NCBI RefSeq assembly: GCF_000378625.1
Contig: NZ_KB905167.1
Span: forward strand, 124,001-188,000
Direction: 5' to 3'
DNA: 64,000 nt
From: Colwellia piezophila ATCC BAA-637
GTDB lineage: Bacteria; Pseudomonadota; Gammaproteobacteria; Enterobacterales; Alteromonadaceae
The number at the start of each line of letters is the position of its first letter. The first letter of the stretch is position 1. The translations under genes were made by a program, and so were the position numbers. This document shows positions 47,865-57,705 of this stretch, piece after piece. A model generated the notes under the pieces. That model did no database searches. It was not told the DNA's origin and saw only the letters and a program-made list of their open reading frames with translations.

Positions 47865-48227
47865 TTAGTCTTCGCTGTGGCGAGGGGATGGTAAATACTG
47901 ACGTTCAATGAAAAACAAATGTTGAGCGTTACGTAAATTTCCGCTGTCTATTAACCATTGTTGATCAATAATCTCTCTTGCTAAGGCCGCATGCAATATG
48001 CGGCTTTTATATTGCGTCCAAAAGAGTAATGTCGCTGCTTGGTGGCAATCATTATTAGGAAGCAGTTCACCGCGTGTTAAAGCCAACTCCTCTATAATAT
48101 TTGCAATGACTTTTTCTTTGAGTTCAGTTTCAATTTGTTGCTTAAAACGGGTGAATTGTTTTGCTTTTACTAATTGCCATGACAACCAAAGTAATGACAA
48201 TAACGCCAAAGTGGCGATAATTTCCAT
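47865..48227 (-). CDS. DUF2489 family protein
   Basis: The 120-residue protein has an N-terminal membrane anchor (about residues 3-20, IIATLALLSLLWLSWQLV) and a soluble helical part. The family signature is LLFWTQYKSRILHAALAREI followed by DQQWLIDSGNLRNAQHLFFIE. DUF2489 proteins are found in gammaproteobacteria next to trmB or mutY, as here, with no known function. It converges on trmB with a gap of 34 bases. Confidence 0.85.
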   Translation of the reverse strand: MEIIATLALLSLLWLSWQLVKAKQFTRFKQQIETELKEKVIANIIEELALTRGELLPNNDCHQAATLLFWTQYKSRILHAALAREIIDQQWLIDSGNLRNAQHLFFIERQYLPSPRHSED

Positions 48228-48368
48228 GTGTTTTTCCTCATAAAATAACCACTGCTATCATATCATCTATGCCAAGTTAATTACCTAGCCAAGTGCATAA
48301 AAAAGAATGATAAAAGGATTACAGTTAGTTACACTGTAGTTAATTTAATAACATACGGATTTTTATCA

Positions 48369-49418
48369 ATGAATAGAGTTTTTCTAATTCTTAGTGTTTT
48401 CTTCTTAAGTGGCTGTGCAACTTCATCACAAGCATATCAAATAAAAGAAAATTCAATTCAAACCTTATATAAAAAGGTTAACCCTTCAGTAGTTGAATTA
48501 CATGTAAAGTCATTAGCGGCTCCAAAAGCTGGGCAGGTTGCCTATAAAGAACAGACTATGGGCTCTTTGGGTTCAGGTGCATTAGTGAGTAGTGAAGGTC
48601 GTATTTTAACTGCAGCTCACGTTGTTGATAAAGCTACGGAAATTGAGGTTATATTTGCTGATGGTACTAAAACTACCGGTCATGTTGTTTGGGTTGAACC
48701 GCTAATTGATTTAGCCATGATTCAAGCAGGTAAAGTTCCTAGTACAGCAAAACCGCTAAAATTAGCGAAAGCTAACGACTACCAAATAGGTGAGCAAGTT
48801 ATCGTTATTGGTGCTCCTTTTGGTGTTAGCCATAGTTTATCCGTTGGTTATTTAAGTGGTATTCGTGATGGAAATGCCATACCTGGTAGAAAGTTAGTGC
48901 CACGTTTATTGCAAACAGATGCCTCAATTAACCAAGGTAACTCAGGCGGACCAATGTTTAATCTAAATGGTGAAATTATTGGTATCGTTAGCCATATTTT
49001 ATCACGCAGTGGCGGCAGTAATGGTTTAGGTTTTGTTATTTCAGTTGATACTATTCAACATATTATTGATAGCGACCCAGGTACCTTTTCTGGCTTTATC
49101 CCATTATTACTAAGTAAGGAACAGTCTTACGCTATTAATAATTCAGCTGGGCACGGCATGTTAATACAACATGTTATTCCAGGTACTTTAGCGGATAAAC
49201 TCGGCTTTAAAGGTGGTCACTTGAGTGTGGTTATGGGTCGTAGTCCTATTTTATTGGGTGGTGATATACTACTTGAGGTTGGCGGTCGTGCTATAACTGA
49301 TTTGGCTTCAGCGGTGCAACTTAAGAAACATATTGCTAGTTATGAAAAGGGCGATAAAGTTACTTTTAAATATCTGCGTAATGGCGAAATTAAAGAAATT
49401 TACTGGATTGTTGAGTAA
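48369..49418 (+). CDS. DegP-like serine protease lipoprotein with PDZ domain
   Basis: The 349-residue protein has a lipoprotein signal with lipobox LSGC at about residues 13-16. The trypsin-like triad is in ILTAAHVVDK (His), PLIDLAMIQ (Asp) and INQGNSGGPMFN (Ser, near residue 198). A PDZ domain covers the last 90 residues (HGMLIQHVIPGTLADKLGFK, GGDILLEVGGRAI). It is shorter than DegP or DegS, and the lipid anchor differs from DegS's membrane helix. It is likely a periplasm-facing quality-control protease attached to a membrane. Neighbours give no further hint. Confidence 0.9.
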   Translation: MNRVFLILSVFFLSGCATSSQAYQIKENSIQTLYKKVNPSVVELHVKSLAAPKAGQVAYKEQTMGSLGSGALVSSEGRILTAAHVVDKATEIEVIFADGTKTTGHVVWVEPLIDLAMIQAGKVPSTAKPLKLAKANDYQIGEQVIVIGAPFGVSHSLSVGYLSGIRDGNAIPGRKLVPRLLQTDASINQGNSGGPMFNLNGEIIGIVSHILSRSGGSNGLGFVISVDTIQHIIDSDPGTFSGFIPLLLSKEQSYAINNSAGHGMLIQHVIPGTLADKLGFKGGHLSVVMGRSPILLGGDILLEVGGRAITDLASAVQLKKHIASYEKGDKVTFKYLRNGEIKEIYWIVE

Positions 49419-49474
49419 TGACTGCTAAGTAGCCTATTTAGCTACTGATGAGTACGGTGCTGAATAAGAACTGA

Positions 49475-49738
49475 TACCAAGTTGATTAAGTTCTTTCCCA
49501 CTCAGCGAGAGTTAAAGGGTTTAGAGGCAAGGCATTGATTGAAGAGAATGGTTATTCCCTTGTCAAAATCAATAACGCCGTATATAAACCCTTTAAACTC
49601 GCCCTATGGGAGCTTACTCAATGATCACTAACATCGTTAAATTTATTTGGTTTAGAATGACTAGACCTTAACAAATTTGCCTTGTTATTGAACATTGAAC
49701 ACAGCTCTGAGCTGGGAAGAAATTTAATCAAATTGGTA
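49475..49738. repeat. 264-bp MITE-like repeat, TACCAA ends
   Basis: The left end TACCAAGTTGATTAAGTTCT and the complement of the right end, TACCAATTTGATTAAATTTC, make an imperfect terminal inverted repeat of about 30 bp. A stretch near 49529-49560 (AGGCAAGGCATTGATTGAAG and onward) is the complement of a stretch inside the repeat at 28575-28888. No gene is inside. The repeat lies between the protease gene and a terminator, possibly having separated the two. Confidence 0.7.
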
Positions 49739-49744
49739 CAGCAC

Positions 49745-49778
49745 AAACGGCAGATATCCATCGGCCGTTTTTTTTGTG
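49745..49778 (+). terminator. Rho-independent terminator
   Basis: AACGGC and GCCGTT pair around a 12-base loop and are followed by eight T residues. It probably ends transcripts from the protease gene after read-through of the repeat. Confidence 0.7.
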
Positions 49779-50058
49779 TTAACTAACCTCTACTCTGAAT
49801 AAGGAAGTTACTCAAAAAGCTATTTTTGGCGATATCAGCGTTTGTATTTCTACCCATAACCCGTTATTGGCTAGGTAATACCGCCTTGTTATCACCAAAA
49901 CTATCAATATTAAGACCAATAAATAATTTTATAATATAGGTGTTTGTGCTATGTGATTGATAATAAATAAGAACTTATGAAAATTAACATTCATTATCCA
50001 GAATTGAGGGTAAATAATTAAAAAAACATTTTTTAATGGTGTTCTATTACCGACTCTT

Positions 50059-50064
50059 TATAAT
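50059..50064 (+). promoter_or_regulatory. Probable -10 box of the GntR gene
   Basis: TATAAT stands 29 bases before the ATG at 50093. The -35 region (around 50036) is weak. This placement would exclude the earlier in-frame start at 50036. Confidence 0.45.
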
Positions 50065-50092
50065 AGTTGATAACATTGCTCGGAAAAAACTT

Positions 50093-50758
50093 ATGAATAT
50101 AGTATATAAAACAAGAACGCAGCTAGTGGTTGAAACACTTAGAGAGAAGATCCTTAGTGGTGAATTTAAGGCTGGCGAGTCACTTCGTCAAGCGGCGTTA
50201 GCGACAGACTTAAACGTAAGCCGAATTCCAATCAGAGAAGCCTTACTTCAACTTGAAGGTGAAGGCCTTGTAGTCTTTGAACCACATAAAGGCGCGACAG
50301 TCACAGAGTTGAATGCCAAGCATGTTGGCGAACTTTTCGACTTAAGAGCAATGCTTGAAGGTAATCTTTTAGCTGCATCGCTACCGCTTTTAAGCAGTGA
50401 AAAGCTAGCTGAAGCAAGTGATATTCTTGCACAATTAGATAAAGCCTTGGGTAAGGAAAATGCCGCTAATACTTGGAGTGAGCTTAATTCCCGCTATCAT
50501 AATTGTTTGTATTCAGCGGCTAATCGTCCACAAACTCAAGATTTAGTTAATACCCTAAATAAGAATGCAGACAGATACATTCGTATGCATTTATTATGGG
50601 CAGGTGGGATTTCAAAAGCGGGCCCTGAGCATAATCAGCTACTGGCATTTTGTAAAATTGGTGATGTTGATAAAGCTGTTACCGTATTAACAGATCATAT
50701 CCTCGGCTCTAGAGACGAGATCAAAGCCTTTTTAGAGCAACGTGAAGCAAACAGCTAA
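50093..50758 (+). CDS. GntR-family regulator with FCD domain
   Basis: The ATG at 50093 (MNIVYKTRTQLVVETLREKI) has GGAAAA upstream; the frame is open 19 codons further but that part is not family-like. The protein of about 221 residues has a winged helix at the N-terminus (FKAGESLRQAALATDLNVSR, IPIREALLQLEGEGLVVFEP) and an all-helical FCD effector domain with LFDLRAMLEGNLL and a C-terminal metal-binding His (HILGSRDEI). FadR-type members answer to small organic acids. It precedes a SulP transporter on the same strand, perhaps its target. Confidence 0.9.
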   Translation: MNIVYKTRTQLVVETLREKILSGEFKAGESLRQAALATDLNVSRIPIREALLQLEGEGLVVFEPHKGATVTELNAKHVGELFDLRAMLEGNLLAASLPLLSSEKLAEASDILAQLDKALGKENAANTWSELNSRYHNCLYSAANRPQTQDLVNTLNKNADRYIRMHLLWAGGISKAGPEHNQLLAFCKIGDVDKAVTVLTDHILGSRDEIKAFLEQREANS

Positions 50759-50983
50759 ACCCTTTAAATTTGAGGTTGATCTGTTTACTGTGTTGTAAAA
50801 GTAAGCAGATATTGACTTTACCTCTTCATTTCTATAGTATTCCCGCGCCTTAAAATCACAGAAAACTTGCCTGTTTTTGTCTATGCTTAACTCAGTTAAG
50901 TATAAATAAACATGCTCGCCAATTAGCATTCGTAGTTGTTTAGTCTTTTATTAAATAACCGCGACAAACCCAATGAGATAAAA

Positions 50984-52555
50984 ATGTTTGAATTACACGC
51001 CAGTAAAGTGTCCAACCTAAAAAATGATGTGCTATCAGGGCTAACCGTTGCCCTAGCATTAGTCCCTGAAGCGATAGCTTTTGCCTTTGTTGCCGGCGTT
51101 GGCCCCTTAGTAGGTTTATATGCCGCCTTTATGGTCGGCTTAATTACCGCTATTTTTGGTGGCCGTCCAGGCATGATCTCTGGTGCAACTGGCGCTATGG
51201 CTGTAGTAATGGTTGCTCTTGTGGCAACCGGTAATGCGATGGGGGAGGCCATGGATGTACCGGTTGATAATATGGGACTGCAATATCTATTTGCAACGGT
51301 TGTACTCACCGGGATACTGCAAATGTTGGCTGGTGTATTTAAGTTAGGTAAGTTTATTCGCCTAGTGCCACACCCGGTAATGCTAGGTTTTGTAAATGGT
51401 TTGGCTATTGTTATTTTCTTAGCGCAACTTGGGCAGTTTAAAGTAACCAATGCTGCCGGTGAGCTAGAGTGGATGCAAGGTACACCACTTTATACTATGG
51501 CTGGTTTGATCTTTGCAACAATGGCAATCATTCACTTTTTCCCTAAATTAACTAAAGCAGTGCCTTCAACCTTAGTGGCTATTGTTGGTATATCTTTCTT
51601 AGTTTATTTTATTGGTTTAGATACTAAACTAGTTGGCGATGTCGCTTCTATTGCAGGTGGTTTACCTACCTTTGGCATTCCTGATGTGCCATTTTCACTT
51701 GAAACATTGAAATTCATTTTCCCTTTTGCTTTAGTTCTAGCGGCGATTGGTTTAATTGAGTCATTATTAACATTGACCCTAATTGATGAATTAACCGGAA
51801 CACGTGGCCGTAGCAATAAAGAATGTATTGCTCAAGGTGCGGCGAATACGGCGACAGGCTTCTTTGGCGGCATGGGTGGTTGTGCGATGATAGGTCAGTC
51901 GATGATTAACGTTAATTCGGGTGGTCGTGGTCGTGCATCGGGTATTACCGCTGCCTTAGCTTTATTAGGTTTTATCTTATTTGCATCGGGTTTAATTGAG
52001 CAAATTCCATTAGCAGCACTTGTTGGTGTTATGTTCATTGTTGTTATCGGAACTTTTGAATGGTCTAGTCTACGAATTTTAGGCAAGGTACCTAAAGCCG
52101 ATGCCTTTGTAATCATTTTAGTTTCAGCGGTAACAGTGTATTCAGACCTAGCGGTAGCCGTTATTGTCGGTGTTATTGTCTCTGCGCTAGTATTTGCTTG
52201 GGAGCATGCTAAACATATCGCTGTTACTCGTAGTGTTGATGAAAATGGCTCAACGGTATATGAAGTAAATGGTCCAATATTTTTTGGTTCCATTGCTAAC
52301 TTCCTCGAACAATTCACCCCTGAAGATGACAGTAGTGATGTTATTGTTGAGTTTAAAAATGCCCGTGTTGTTGATCACTCAGCAATCGCCGCGATTGATA
52401 CCTTAGCGGAACGTTATTTATCGCGTAACAAGACCATGCATTTAAAACACTTAAACAAAGAGTGTAAGGAATTGCTAGAGAAGGCTGATAAATTAGTTGA
52501 GCTTAATGTAATTGAAGACCCTGATTATCATATTGCTAGTGATAAACTAGCCTAA
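50984..52555 (+). CDS. SulP-family inorganic anion transporter
   Basis: The ATG at 50984 (MFELHASKVSNLKNDVLSGL) is preferred over a TTG at 50936. The protein of about 523 residues has 10-14 membrane spans. SulP signatures are present: VALALVPEAIAFAFVAGVGP near the start, then GGRPGMISGATGAMAVVMVA. A C-terminal STAS domain spans about residues 425-515 (VNGPIFFGSIANFL, VIVEFKNARVVDHSAIAAID). It may carry sulfate, bicarbonate or another anion with sodium or protons; the ion is not decided by the sequence. It follows a GntR regulator gene. Confidence 0.93.
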   Translation: MFELHASKVSNLKNDVLSGLTVALALVPEAIAFAFVAGVGPLVGLYAAFMVGLITAIFGGRPGMISGATGAMAVVMVALVATGNAMGEAMDVPVDNMGLQYLFATVVLTGILQMLAGVFKLGKFIRLVPHPVMLGFVNGLAIVIFLAQLGQFKVTNAAGELEWMQGTPLYTMAGLIFATMAIIHFFPKLTKAVPSTLVAIVGISFLVYFIGLDTKLVGDVASIAGGLPTFGIPDVPFSLETLKFIFPFALVLAAIGLIESLLTLTLIDELTGTRGRSNKECIAQGAANTATGFFGGMGGCAMIGQSMINVNSGGRGRASGITAALALLGFILFASGLIEQIPLAALVGVMFIVVIGTFEWSSLRILGKVPKADAFVIILVSAVTVYSDLAVAVIVGVIVSALVFAWEHAKHIAVTRSVDENGSTVYEVNGPIFFGSIANFLEQFTPEDDSSDVIVEFKNARVVDHSAIAAIDTLAERYLSRNKTMHLKHLNKECKELLEKADKLVELNVIEDPDYHIASDKLA

Positions 52556-52605
52556 GTAGGTTTACTGTAAATAGCGTTAATTTCGCTATTAATGCTTGCT
52601 GTTAT

Positions 52606-52650
52606 AAAAAATGCGTTGATAAGTTATACTTAACTTACAGCGCATTTTTT
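52606..52650. terminator. Terminator after the SulP gene
   Basis: AAAAAATGCG and CGCATTTTTT are the outer arms, and TAAGTTA and TAACTTA pair inside. The structure ends with T residues on the plus strand. Confidence 0.8.
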
Positions 52651-52688
52651 ATTTGTTTTTCTACTTTTTTTTTAGTAAGTGAGGTTAA

Positions 52689-53015
52689 GTGCAATTAGAG
52701 TTCTTTGACGTTCCTAGCCCCTGTGTCAGCATTTGTGAGTCTGATGAGAAAGGCCACTGCCGAGGCTGCATGCGCTCGCGTGATGAACGACAAGAATGGA
52801 TTAACTTTACTAACGATGAGAAACAAAAAGTAATTAAACGCTGTCTACAACGCAAAAAACGTAAATTGAATCAGCTAAAGGCAAAACCAGCGGAACAAGT
52901 TGTTGAGCCTTTACTTGACGAAGACCGACAACCTTCATTACTTGACCCGCCGAGTAGACCTGCAGCTAAGTCCAGACAAAATACCGATTTAGACTTTAGC
53001 GAATTTGAGCTTTGA
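52689..53015 (+). CDS. DUF1289 family protein
   Basis: The 108-residue protein starts at a GTG with GAGG upstream. The N-terminal 60 residues are the DUF1289 domain: SPCVSICESDEKGHCRGCMR, with the four-Cys pattern that probably binds a metal, then RQEWINFTNDEKQKVIKRCL. The C-terminus is basic and then acidic, and looks disordered. The family is common in proteobacteria, cytoplasmic and of unknown function. Confidence 0.9.
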   Translation: MQLEFFDVPSPCVSICESDEKGHCRGCMRSRDERQEWINFTNDEKQKVIKRCLQRKKRKLNQLKAKPAEQVVEPLLDEDRQPSLLDPPSRPAAKSRQNTDLDFSEFEL

Positions 53016-53141
53016 TTTTTAGTTTTTTCTTCGTTTTTATTTTAGTTATATTGCAGTGTTTATTAGAATAACCTACCACAATTCCATGTGTTAATATTTC
53101 CTTGAACTCGAACTTAAGCGATACTTTTCAAGGATGAATCT

Positions 53142-54368
53142 ATGCGGTTACCGCACCTTTTTATAATATTTCCCTTTCTATTGATAGCTTGCAGCCAAGA
53201 GCACGCTAGCGTGGCCATTACCTCTGATGAACGTCTCAAACAACAAATAATCGCGAGTAGTATCGCTATCGATGTCGACAACTCAGGAGACATCGTTACT
53301 CAATATTTAGTGGCCTTTGCAAAAAAACTTGATAAAGTACGGATTCTCGGGTTAGGGGAGCAAACCCATGGTGCGGGTAGTGTTTTCACCTTAAATACAT
53401 AGTTAATAAAATATTTACATCAACACCATGGTTTTGATTTGTTTATTTTAGAAAGCGGCATGTACGATGTGGCTGAAATAGTTAAAAAAGCTCAACAGGG
53501 TCAATCGATAAAAACATTGGCGCCAGGCAATATCTTTTATATGTATGCTAACAGTGAAGAGGTTACGCCTTTATTTGATTACGTTAACGAGCAACTCAAT
53601 ACTGACAACCCTTTAACTATGGTTGGTTTTGATAGTCAGCATACCGGTGGCATAGCATTAACTAGGCTAGTTACCGATTTAACTTAAGCCCAGGGTGAAA
53701 TTGACAATGACTGGATAAATAGCCAAGTGTGGCGGATTTTTTCACAGCAGATTCAGCAAGTTTTGGACGGCTCGAAGGTCCGTTTTCCACTAGATCAAGA
53801 AACACTGTTTTTTAACCAACTTGATCAAATAGCAGATAACTTCGAATTAAGCGGTAATGGCTTTTGGTTGCGTATATCCAAAGGGTTATTGGCACAAGCG
53901 AAAAGGCAGTGGCAATTGGGTGATAACCGTAGTCAGCAAATGGGTGAAAATATTAAATGGTGGGCTGAGCAATACCCAGATAAGAAGATTGTTGTTTGGG
54001 CGCATACATGGCATTTAACTAAAGAAGGCAACAATCAAGTTAATGCTGGCAAAGTGGTTAGTGAAACCTTTGGTGATGCTTATTACATGGTGCACTTTAG
54101 CGCAGAGCAAGGGCAGTATTTAAGTTATATCGATTTAAAAAATAAACAGGTCGCTAAGTTAAAACAAAACTCAGTCGAGGGGTTTTTTAAGCAGACGACA
54201 TCCTCAGCCATCAATTACATTGAAAATAGCGGCTTATCACTGCAAGGCAGTACTATGGAAGCTTTTGCTAATGACTATCAAAAGACACTACCAGCAAGTG
54301 AGTGGGACACTTATTGGGATGGCATGTTTATTCTAAAAGAAATAACGCCAGCTACTTATCAGCGCTAA
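53142..54368 (+). pseudogene. Erythromycin esterase-like lipoprotein gene with two in-frame stops
   Basis: One continuous frame of about 408 codons starts at 53142 with a ribosome site (AAGGATG) and a lipobox (FLLIAC). It is broken only by TAG at 53400-53402 and TAA at 53685-53687. The pieces match the erythromycin esterase family in order: LGLGEQTHGAGSVFTL, then FILESGMYDVAEIV, then VVWAHTWHLTKEGN. Both stops fall where Gln fits (CAG and CAA changed by one C-to-T step). There are no frameshifts, so inactivation looks recent. EreA-type enzymes open macrolide rings; this homologue's substrate is unknown. Confidence 0.85.
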
Positions 54369-54562
54369 AGTGTATAAGTTAAGTATTACCTGCGTTTACA
54401 TGCCAGCGTCAAGTTAGATAATAGTGGTGAGAACTGCGAAATTTAAGTTTAGCTTTAGGGTAATAATTGCCCACTTAATACACGGTAAAGTATCAATGAA
54501 GTACTAAATTAAACTTTAAGTTAATTATTGTTATAAAACGGTTGCCACTGATAATTTTTAAC

Positions 54563-54570
54563 TATACTAT
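54563..54570 (+). promoter_or_regulatory. -10 region of the second tRNA-Phe gene
   Basis: TATACTAT lies 36 bases before the tRNA. A TTGCCA at 54542-54547 gives a spacer of 15 to 17 bases, depending on the -10 chosen. The discriminator ACGCGCTC is GC-rich. Confidence 0.6.
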
Positions 54571-54605
54571 ACGCGCTCTTCAGAGAGTTCAACTCCCTTG
54601 AGAAT

Positions 54606-54681
54606 GCCCCGATAGCTCAGTTGGTAGAGCAGAGGATTGAAAATCCTCGTGTCCCTGGTTCAAATCCGGGTCGGGGCACCA
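54606..54681 (+). tRNA. tRNA-Phe (GAA), copy 2
   Basis: The 76-base cloverleaf runs from GCCCCGATAGCTCAGTTGG to GTCGGGGCACCA, with anticodon GAA and encoded CCA. The sequence is identical to the minus-strand copy at 44622-44697. Flanks differ, so this is a separate single-tRNA unit with its own terminator. Confidence 0.97.
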
Positions 54682-54689
54682 TATAAAGA

Positions 54690-54737
54690 TAAAGCCTCAG
54701 CATTACTAATTATAAATAGTACTGCTGAGGCTTTTTT
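54690..54737 (+). terminator. Terminator of the second tRNA-Phe gene
   Basis: AAAGCCTCAGCA and TGCTGAGGCTTT pair around a loop and are followed by T residues. The stem core AAGCCTCAGCA is the same as in the tRNA-Thr terminator units near 44.1-44.4 kb. Confidence 0.88.
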
Positions 54738-54928
54738 CGTTTATAAAGTTTGATTTATTAGTGAGTTTATAAGAACCGTTATTAGAAAAGTTATTAGGCT
54801 ATTTATTAGGTATTGATTAGCTGGTTGTTTTGCTTAGTAACAAGTTATGGGATGCATGAAATTGTCTATCACTGCCCGTTGAGTACTCTATGCTCAACGG
54901 GAAATACAGTAGAGTATAAAGCTAGCTT

Positions 54929-57562
54929 TTAAAGCTGTTCCTTCAAAGCGAATAGTAAGTCTAACGCTTGTCTCGGGCTTAAGTCATTAACATCGGTATC
55001 GATAAGCATAGTTAATGCAGGATGTTCATCAGGAGTTAAATTCAGCTGTTCAAAAGCATTACTTTGTACTGGACTGGCAGTCAATACCGAGGGTATTTGT
55101 TGCTGCTCTAATTCACTTAACCTTTGCTTAGCGCGTTTTATTACCATTTTGGGCACACCCGCTAATTGAGCCACTTGTAAGCCAAAGCTTTTACTGGCGG
55201 CGCCTTCTTGCACTGTATGCATGAAAATGATGGTATCGTCATGTTCCATGGCATCTAAGTGAACATTGGCAAGGGTTTCAATTTGCTCTGCTAGCATCGT
55301 TAGCTCAAAATAATGCGTGGCAAAGAGGGTAAAGGCCTTGGTTTTTAATGCTAACATTTCTGCACAAGCCCAAGCGAGTGATAAACCGTCATAGGTACTT
55401 GTACCACGGCCAATCTCATCAAGTAGCACTAAACTTCTGTCGGTAGCGTTGTGTAAGATATTAGCGGTTTCCGTCATTTCGACCATAAAAGTTGAACGAC
55501 CACTGGCTAAATCATCTGAGGCGCCTATTCGAGTAAATATTCTATCAACTAAGCCTATAGTCGCGCTGCTAGCCGGTACGTAGCAACCTATATGAGCAAG
55601 CAATACGATTAAGGCGGTTTGACGCATATAGGTTGATTTACCGCCCATGTTCGGGCCGGTTATTATCAACATTTTACGCTGTTCAGTTAACAGGACTGAG
55701 TTTGCGATAAAAGCATCACTGGTCATTTGCTCAACCACAACATGTCGACCAGCGTCAATGATAATGCCAGGCTCTGTTACCAGTGTTGGCTTAACATAAT
55801 CCAACGCTAAGGCGCGCTCTGCGAAGGTGGTCAAGACATCAAGTTCTGCGATGGCTTGGCTTAATTGCTGCAATTGCGCTAAATCAGGCATGACCTGATC
55901 GAACAACTCCTGATAAAGCGATTTTTCTAAGGCCAAGAATTTACTTCTTGCACTTAGCACCTTATGTTCATGTTCTTTTAATTCTTCGGTAATAAAGCGC
56001 TCATTATTTTTTAATGTCTGACGGCGGATATAATCATCAGGGACATTAGCGGCGGCGGTGCGGCTCATCTCAATAAAAAAGCCATGCACCTTGTTATAGC
56101 CAACTTTTAGGGAGTGAATGCCAGTGCGCTCTTTTTCTCGTTGTTCCAGTTGTTTTAAAAACTCGGTAGCACCATCACTTAAATCACGTAATACATCGAG
56201 TTCGCTATTATAGCCTGGCGCAATAACACCGCCGTCGCGAATAAGTACCGGGGGGTTTTCGATTATGGCATGTTCAAGTAATGCTTGTAACTGCGGCATG
56301 GGTTGGCTTTGTTGAGCTATAGTACTTAAGTAATTAGCGGGCGATTCAGTTAACTCATTGTTAAGTTCATTCGGTAACTCATTCTGCAACTCTGGTAGTT
56401 GTTGTAATGCATGGCGTAAGCGAGCAAAATCTCGCGGTCGTGCAGATCTTAAAGCTATTCTAGAAACAATACGTTCAATGTCGCCTAAGCCTTTTAATAT
56501 TGGTTGAATTGGTGTGATCAGGTCTCGCGCTATAATATCACTTACCGCATTTTGGCGATTATGAAGCACGGTTAGGTCGCGTAATGGGAAGTGCAACCAA
56601 CGTTTAAGTAGACGCGAGCCCATTGGCGTCGATGATTTATCTAAAATTGACGCTAGGGTATTCTCAAGTCCACCTTGCAAATTTTGCGTTAACTCTAAAT
56701 TACGTCGGGTGGCAGCATCAAGTACCACGCCAGTATTGGCTGATTCACAAATAATGGCGCGAATATGGGGCAGAGCAGTGCGTTGAGTATCTTTAACATA
56801 TTGGAATAAACACCCTGCAGCCGCTAAACCTAAGGGTTTGTCATCAACACCAAAGCCGGTTAATTCTTTAGTATCAAACTGTTTATTTAATAAACTAATG
56901 GCGGTTTCTAGATCAAATTCCCATTCAGGACGACGGCGTAAACCTTTTCTTTGCTCGATTAAACTAAAATCTTGTAGTGATTCACTATAAAGTAATTCCG
57001 CCGGTGATAACCTTTGTAGTTCAGCTTGCAGTTGTTCACTGGTTTGTGGTTCAGTTAAAACAAAGCGGCCACTGGCCATATCTAAATAAGCCAGTCCAAA
57101 AGCTGGGGCTGAGCTGGTTTTTAGCTTTGCTTGTGGAGATTGATTATCAACGATGGCAACAATGAGGTTATCTTGCCTATCCAGTAGCAATGCTTCATCA
57201 CTGAGTGTACCTGGCGTGATAACCCGCACTACTTTACGTTCAACCGGACCCTTGCTGGTCGCGGGATCGCCTATTTGTTCACAAATAGCGACTGACTCAC
57301 CTAAAGCAACCAGTTTGGCTAAATAATTTTCCACTGCATGATAAGGCACACCAGCCATTGGAATGGCGTTACCACCAGTTTTACCACGGGCAGTAAGCGA
57401 TATATCTAATAAGTCAGAGGCTTTTTTGGCATCATCAAAAAATAATTCGTAGAAATCGCCCATGCGATAAAAGATCAAAATATTTGGGAACTCAGCCTTA
57501 ATGGTTAAGTACTGGCGCATCATGGGTGTATGTGATGAAAGATCTTTTATGGCAGTGGTCAT
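54929..57562 (-). CDS. mutS: DNA mismatch repair protein MutS
   Basis: The 877-residue protein shows all MutS parts. The mismatch-contact motif ([11 protein letters not shown]) is near residues 31-41, followed by connector and lever domains. The Walker A is [15 protein letters not shown] near 636-650. The Walker B region is [22 protein letters not shown]-terminal DUF-like tail of about 60 residues binds the tetramer interface. It recognises mismatches and recruits MutL. It is single and converges with nothing near. recA lies about 2.3 kb upstream, with argO/argP between, somewhat like the mutS/recA neighbourhood of other gammaproteobacteria. Confidence 0.97.
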   Translation of the reverse strand: MTTAIKDLSSHTPMMRQYLTIKAEFPNILIFYRMGDFYELFFDDAKKASDLLDISLTARGKTGGNAIPMAGVPYHAVENYLAKLVALGESVAICEQIGDPATSKGPVERKVVRVITPGTLSDEALLLDRQDNLIVAIVDNQSPQAKLKTSSAPAFGLAYLDMASGRFVLTEPQTSEQLQAELQRLSPAELLYSESLQDFSLIEQRKGLRRRPEWEFDLETAISLLNKQFDTKELTGFGVDDKPLGLAAAGCLFQYVKDTQRTALPHIRAIICESANTGVVLDAATRRNLELTQNLQGGLENTLASILDKSSTPMGSRLLKRWLHFPLRDLTVLHNRQNAVSDIIARDLITPIQPILKGLGDIERIVSRIALRSARPRDFARLRHALQQLPELQNELPNELNNELTESPANYLSTIAQQSQPMPQLQALLEHAIIENPPVLIRDGGVIAPGYNSELDVLRDLSDGATEFLKQLEQREKERTGIHSLKVGYNKVHGFFIEMSRTAAANVPDDYIRRQTLKNNERFITEELKEHEHKVLSARSKFLALEKSLYQELFDQVMPDLAQLQQLSQAIAELDVLTTFAERALALDYVKPTLVTEPGIIIDAGRHVVVEQMTSDAFIANSVLLTEQRKMLIITGPNMGGKSTYMRQTALIVLLAHIGCYVPASSATIGLVDRIFTRIGASDDLASGRSTFMVEMTETANILHNATDRSLVLLDEIGRGTSTYDGLSLAWACAEMLALKTKAFTLFATHYFELTMLAEQIETLANVHLDAMEHDDTIIFMHTVQEGAASKSFGLQVAQLAGVPKMVIKRAKQRLSELEQQQIPSVLTASPVQSNAFEQLNLTPDEHPALTMLIDTDVNDLSPRQALDLLFALKEQL

Positions 57563-57705
57563 GAAATGCTAAAACTCTTATGTTATTACTAGCTTGTTGT
57601 TAGCTTAGTACTAGGGATGAAAATACCGGCAGGCATTCTCGCTAGATTATGCCATAAGCAGGATTAGCATTTCTCATTTTTTGATAAGCATAGGGGCAAT
57701 ATTTA

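Noticed and set aside
50923..51450. Long minus-strand frame (175 codons) opposite the SulP gene
   Set aside because: It is rich in Thr, Pro and Lys, as expected for the antisense of membrane-protein codons. The SulP frame is clearly the coding one.
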